This document shows, piece after piece, positions 43,531-46,869 of a DNA stretch of 46,869 bases. Origin of the DNA: Oscillatoriales cyanobacterium. GTDB lineage: Bacteria > Cyanobacteriota > Cyanobacteriia > Cyanobacteriales > Microcoleaceae. The stretch lies in contig REAP01000013.1 in the NCBI GenBank assembly GCA_004294385.1, forward strand, positions 1 through 46,869. Reading direction: 5' to 3'. Position numbers and translations under genes: made by a program. The notes below the pieces were generated by a model. The model was given only the letters and a program-made list of their open reading frames with translations, was not told the DNA's origin and ran no database searches. Positions within the stretch are counted from its first letter, which is position 1. Every line of letters begins with the position of its first letter.

Positions 43531-45594
43531 ATGGTGTACGCAGAAAATTGGTCGCAGCCGTCTATTCTGGATCTAGCGCGATCGGGCAACTTTCAAGCCC
43601 TAAATTATTGGATTGACAGCCTGCTCCGACCACAAGGGATTTATGCCCGCGTAGAAGAAGCTCAGGCTGGATGCGTGCAAATCTTGGTAGAATTCCAGCG
43701 CGACTTTGCCTCAGATACCACATTACTGGGGAGCACTCTGCGGGAGGGCGTAGTCAAATTTATTTGTCACCAACTCTGGAGACTAAATTCGCCAGCAGTA
43801 GAAGGAGTGAGAATTCACGCCCGTTTAGCCGGAGAACCAGAGATTCTATGGAAACAATCAGTACGCATTGTCACTCCGGCTAATCGCGATCGGCGACGTT
43901 ACCGCTCCCTACTGGTCGTTGATTGGGTTAAATTTAAAACCTATCGTTCCCTATTGCTAATCGGTTCATCACTGGCTTCATTTGTTCTGGGTTGTTGGGT
44001 GACATACCAGGAGGCTTCGATTCTGCGGTCATTCCCGATCGCCTCCGGGCAGCACCAAGCTGCATTAATGTCCGGGCCACCTCCCAAACGTGCCGATACC
44101 GTGCAAGCGGCTTTAGAAACATTACCAGTAGTACAGCACAAACAAGTTGCCAATCCTTATGACAAAACCGTCACCTTGATGTTTGGTGGGAATGTGAATC
44201 TATTGGATGCGTTTTCCCAAGTGGCAAACAGAGGCTACGATTGGGCATTCGCCAACATGGAAGAATATCGCAAAGCAGATGTGGCGATGGTTAACCTCGA
44301 AAATCCCCTAACTCGCTCTACCTTGGGTAAAAGTAAAAAACAATTAAATTTTAAAGCCGATCCAGAATTGGTCAAAGTATTAACAGCAGGAGGAGTGGAT
44401 ATTGTCAATCTGGCAAATAACCACGCTATGGACTACGAGGAACCCGGACTGGTGGAAACTATAAATACTCTAAATAATGCTGGAATTCAGAGTGTGGGAG
44501 CCGGTCGAGATATCAAAGAAGCTAGGCGTCCAGATATTATTGAAGTTAAAGGTCAGCGAATCGCGTATCTTGGTTATTACGATTCCGACCTCCAGGCTGC
44601 TGACAATGGGAAAGCCGGAACTAACTCTCGCCGAAACAACCGCGTAGCCGAGGATATTCGAGCTCTCAAAGGTCAGGTAGACTGGATTATTGTGAATTAT
44701 CACTGGGGAGTAGAATTGGCAGATTATCCAGGAGATTGGCAGATAGATTTGGCTCGGTTTACGATCGACCAAGGAGCTGATTTAGTGGTGGGACATCACC
44801 CCCACGTTCTGCAAGGTGCCGAAGTTTACAAAGGCCGACCGATAGTGTACTCCCTGGGAAATTTTATCTTTGGCGGCAATGCTCGCAGCGATTATGACAC
44901 AGCAGTGCTGAAAGTCTCGCTCAAAGACAGAAATATGAAAGTAGAATTTTTGCCTGTGGAGGTGAAAAAGTTTCAGCCAAAGGTGGTGAAAGGACCAGCG
45001 GGCGATCGCATTCTCAAGCGCTTCGAGCAGATTTCGAGTATTTTTGACAAGCCGATGCGATCGCAAATAGTTCTCGAAGCCCCATTATCGGCAGGTCAAA
45101 AAGTTCCGAATTCCCAATTACCAGGAGCCACAAAAAACGGTACACAACAACCCCAGCCCAATTCCCCATTTCTAGGAGGTGAAAGTAATACGCAAGAGCA
45201 ACTCAAACCAAATTCTATGCCAGCTTTGCCCATTGCGCCCAAACAGCAGGAAAATTCGTCAGTTTTGAAGAACGGAAATTTTCCGGCTGCTGAGTCAAGC
45301 CCGCCTCCAACTAAAGATTTGCCATCGCGCCTCTACCGAGGTCAAAATCCCAAACCTAGCGGGGAATCAGATCCGTTTACCAAAGAGCCATTCATCAAAG
45401 AACCGTTCATTTCGCCTCCATCTCCCAGTTCGGGAACAGTGTTAGGCCCTCAAGGCTATCTTCCCCAAACTCAGTCTCCATCCTTCAAAGTCTCTCTCAA
45501 AGAACCGACTCCCAAAGCGCTGATTCCAGTTACCAAAGTCTCCAGGGACTACAAGCCGATCGCCCTGCCTCCTCTATCTGCAAAGATAGGTTAG
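43531..45594 (+). CDS. CapA/PgsA-family membrane-anchored protein
   Basis: 687 residues. An N-terminal domain of about 130 residues of unknown type (cyanobacterial) precedes one membrane segment at about 138-158 (SLLLIGSSLASFVLGCW). The CapA domain follows at about 208-465: VTLMFGGNVNLLDAF, MVNLENPLT, VNLANNHAMDYEEPGL, VNYHWGVEL, VVGHHPHVLQGAEV and SLGNFIFGG. This metallophosphoesterase-like fold takes part in poly-gamma-glutamate or capsule handling in other bacteria. The last 170 residues are Pro/Ser-rich and probably disordered. AAGGAGG stands before the ATG. Confidence 0.88.
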   Translation: MVYAENWSQPSILDLARSGNFQALNYWIDSLLRPQGIYARVEEAQAGCVQILVEFQRDFASDTTLLGSTLREGVVKFICHQLWRLNSPAVEGVRIHARLAGEPEILWKQSVRIVTPANRDRRRYRSLLVVDWVKFKTYRSLLLIGSSLASFVLGCWVTYQEASILRSFPIASGQHQAALMSGPPPKRADTVQAALETLPVVQHKQVANPYDKTVTLMFGGNVNLLDAFSQVANRGYDWAFANMEEYRKADVAMVNLENPLTRSTLGKSKKQLNFKADPELVKVLTAGGVDIVNLANNHAMDYEEPGLVETINTLNNAGIQSVGAGRDIKEARRPDIIEVKGQRIAYLGYYDSDLQAADNGKAGTNSRRNNRVAEDIRALKGQVDWIIVNYHWGVELADYPGDWQIDLARFTIDQGADLVVGHHPHVLQGAEVYKGRPIVYSLGNFIFGGNARSDYDTAVLKVSLKDRNMKVEFLPVEVKKFQPKVVKGPAGDRILKRFEQISSIFDKPMRSQIVLEAPLSAGQKVPNSQLPGATKNGTQQPQPNSPFLGGESNTQEQLKPNSMPALPIAPKQQENSSVLKNGNFPAAESSPPPTKDLPSRLYRGQNPKPSGESDPFTKEPFIKEPFISPPSPSSGTVLGPQGYLPQTQSPSFKVSLKEPTPKALIPVTKVSRDYKPIALPPLSAKIG

Positions 45595-45616
45595 CCAGCA
45601 GCCAGGACTACTATAA

Positions 45617-45636
45617 AGCCGTCCTAAAAGGACGGG
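45617..45636. other. hairpin CCGTCC-taaaa-GGACGG
   Basis: Six-base-pair stem followed by GGTTTCAACCCATTTTT in the 58-bp gap before the epimerase gene. It could be a weak terminator or an old IS200/IS605 end, which often has this sequence. Confidence 0.3.
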
Positions 45637-45652
45637 GTTTCAACCCATTTTT

Positions 45653-46534
45653 ATGATGACAAGTCAGTTTGCGATCGCGATCGAGGAAAAGCAGTACAAA
45701 ACCTACGTCCTGTCCGACAAAACCGCTAACTCCATTCTAGAAGTTGTGCCGGAACGAGGCGGTATTGCCACTAGCTGGCTGGTTGAAGGCCAAGAAATCT
45801 TCTATTTAAATGCCGAACGGTTCACGAATCCCGATTTGACTGTACGCGGTGGAGTGCCAATTCTGTTCCCGATTTGTGGCAATCTCCCCGACGATACTTT
45901 CACACACAAGGGAGAGGAGTGGAAACTCAAACAGCATGGCTTTGCTCGCGATTTGCCTTGGACAGTAGGCGAACAAGTTACGAAGGGAAGCGCGGCTATT
46001 ACCCTGATTCTCGACAGTAACGAAAAGACTCTGGCTGTTTATCCCTTTGATTTCCAACTCGCCTTTACTTATCAAATTAAAGGCAATTCTTTGGAAATTT
46101 TTCAGCGATATACCAATCTGTCTGAAGAACCGATGCCGTTTTCTAGTGGCTTCCACCCTTACTTTTTAGCGCCGGATAAATCCAAGCTGCGCTTTGAAAT
46201 TCCGGGGATGCAGTACAGAGACCAGAACACTCACTCCAAGGGTTATTTCACCGGGGTTTTTGACCCCAACCTGGACGAAATTGATGTTTCCTTTGATGAG
46301 CTCACCGGTCTTGCTGCTACTGTCACTGACTCATCGCGCGACTTGCGCCTCACCCTCAGCTACAACTCTAGCTATGGCAAGTTGGTGTTCTGGATGCTCA
46401 AGGGCAAGGATTTTTATTGTTTGGAACCTTGGACTGCTCCTCGGAATGCCCTAAACACAGGCGCACACTTGATTTATTTGCCCCCCGGCGCGACTTGCGA
46501 GATGCTGATTCGGATGACTGCAACTTTTTTGTAA
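45653..46534 (+). CDS. aldose 1-epimerase / hexose-6-phosphate mutarotase family protein
   Basis: 293 residues of the galactose-mutarotase-like beta-sandwich fold. Motifs: RGGVPILFPICGNLPD near 66-81, KQHGFARDLPW near 93-103 (catalytic His), SGFHPYF near 165-171 (second His), and a C-terminal EPWTAPRNALNTG with the catalytic Glu near 261. It interconverts sugar anomers; whether free or phosphorylated sugar is not clear. Two ATGs in a row at 45653; no clear Shine-Dalgarno. Confidence 0.88.
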   Translation: MMTSQFAIAIEEKQYKTYVLSDKTANSILEVVPERGGIATSWLVEGQEIFYLNAERFTNPDLTVRGGVPILFPICGNLPDDTFTHKGEEWKLKQHGFARDLPWTVGEQVTKGSAAITLILDSNEKTLAVYPFDFQLAFTYQIKGNSLEIFQRYTNLSEEPMPFSSGFHPYFLAPDKSKLRFEIPGMQYRDQNTHSKGYFTGVFDPNLDEIDVSFDELTGLAATVTDSSRDLRLTLSYNSSYGKLVFWMLKGKDFYCLEPWTAPRNALNTGAHLIYLPPGATCEMLIRMTATFL

Positions 46535-46541
46535 AAAAGAC

Positions 46542-46570
46542 TTGCTATTTAAATAGATGGGTGCTACTAT
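46542..46570 (+). promoter_or_regulatory. promoter of tRNA-Lys
   Basis: TTGCTA (-35) and TACTAT (-10) with exactly 17 bp between, ending 31 bp before the tRNA. Good fit to the group 1 sigma consensus. Confidence 0.6.
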
Positions 46571-46601
46571 TGTTGAATGTGCGCGGTGAAGATGCTGTCG
46601 C

Positions 46602-46673
46602 GGGTCGCTAGCTCAGCGGTAGAGCATTCGGCTTTTAACCGATTGGTCTCGGGTTCAAATCCCGGGCGACCCA
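46602..46673 (+). tRNA. trnK: tRNA-Lys, anticodon TTT
   Basis: 72 nt. Acceptor stem GGGTCGC/GCGACCC perfect, discriminator A, D-arm GCTC...GAGC, anticodon loop CTTTTAA with anticodon TTT, and T-arm CGGG-TTCAAAT-CCCG. The 3' CCA is not encoded. Reads AAA and AAG. Confidence 0.97.
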
Positions 46674-46692
46674 TAAATCAGCATAAACTATA

Positions 46693-46733
46693 AATATTGA
46701 GTTCAGAGTTTAAGGCTCTGAACTCAATATTTT
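46693..46733 (+). terminator. terminator after tRNA-Lys
   Basis: AATATTGAGTTCAGAG pairs with CTCTGAACTCAATATT, a stem of about 16 pairs with an 8-base loop, ending in TTTT. 20 bp after the tRNA. Confidence 0.85.
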
Positions 46734-46774
46734 AGTAGGGACACGTATTTTAGTAGGGACTAAGGCCCCGTGCC

Positions 46775-46869
46775 CATTGGTGTCAACTTAAGGTAAAACT
46801 TATAGTCCGACAGGGGTTGAAACCCCTGTCTCATAGCGCAAGTCCTCTCAAAGAGGACTGAAGAATTAG
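46775..46869 (+). mobile_element. miniature element, CATTGGTGTCAACTTAAG ends, copy 4 (cut by window end)
   Basis: First 95 bp of the element, nearly identical to 27307-27401 and in the same orientation. Preceded by GGCCCCGTGCC, again a target ending in TGCC. Right end and target duplication lie outside the window. Confidence 0.85.

Noticed and set aside
45806..46156. Minus-strand open frame opposite the epimerase gene
   Set aside because: Shadow of a gene with clear family motifs; no ribosome site.

Overview
The window reads as chromosomal DNA of a filamentous cyanobacterium of the Oscillatoria/Microcoleus/Phormidium type. Support comes from photosynthetic electron-transfer genes (psbV, a psbV2-like gene, petJ), cyanobacterial small conserved proteins (DUF6679-like, DUF2007-like, DUF4926), very frequent GCGATCGC (HIP1) octamers, and abundant 7-bp tandem repeats and miniature inverted-repeat elements between genes. 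The genus is an inference; no rRNA is present.

Layout. 1-190: possible remnant of an insertion-sequence end. 191-6734: a type I restriction-modification locus, in which an HsdM fused to half an HsdS is followed by a Uma2-type nuclease, a VapBC-like toxin-antitoxin pair and HsdR; two inverted 145-bp elements flank vapBC-hsdR. 6951-8773: a LysR regulator divergent from two small genes. 8791-9450: nested miniature elements. 9572-12333: a TPR protein, a small unknown protein and prepilin peptidase preceded by a long heptad-repeat tract. 12397-14341: a truncated DUF2007 gene, accD, a small helical protein and a tnpB remnant. 14478-16090: psbV-psbV2-petJ. 16560-25106: CHAD protein, exostosin-like protein, 2TM protein, beta-propeller protein, thioredoxin-domain (DUF255) protein, a tandem pair of XRE regulators and small proteins, separated by hairpin repeats. 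25343-29589: dxs, a small gene coupled to a retropepsin-like protease, and a geranylgeranyl-reductase-type flavoprotein.

29671-40597 (minus strand) is the most distinctive part. It encodes a glycan assembly and export cluster: four family-2 glycosyltransferases (two from a ~1.45-kb tandem duplication), an ABC-2 permease (Wzm-like), a Wzt-like ATPase that also carries a Wzt-type glycan-binding domain and a C-terminal sulfotransferase-fold domain, and a 784-residue protein joining a sulfotransferase to a polysaccharide-deacetylase-like domain. In the last two proteins the appended enzyme domains have lost key residues. A short module of about 50 residues recurs in five of the seven proteins, at different positions. 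I infer an ABC-exported, possibly sulfated surface polysaccharide.

40979-46869: an MBL-fold protein with a C-terminal four-Cys motif, a DUF6679-like gene with a damaged 5' end, a CapA-like membrane protein, an aldose-epimerase-family protein, tRNA-Lys(TTT) with recognisable promoter and terminator, and the start of a fourth copy of a 9-bp-duplicating miniature element cut by the window end.
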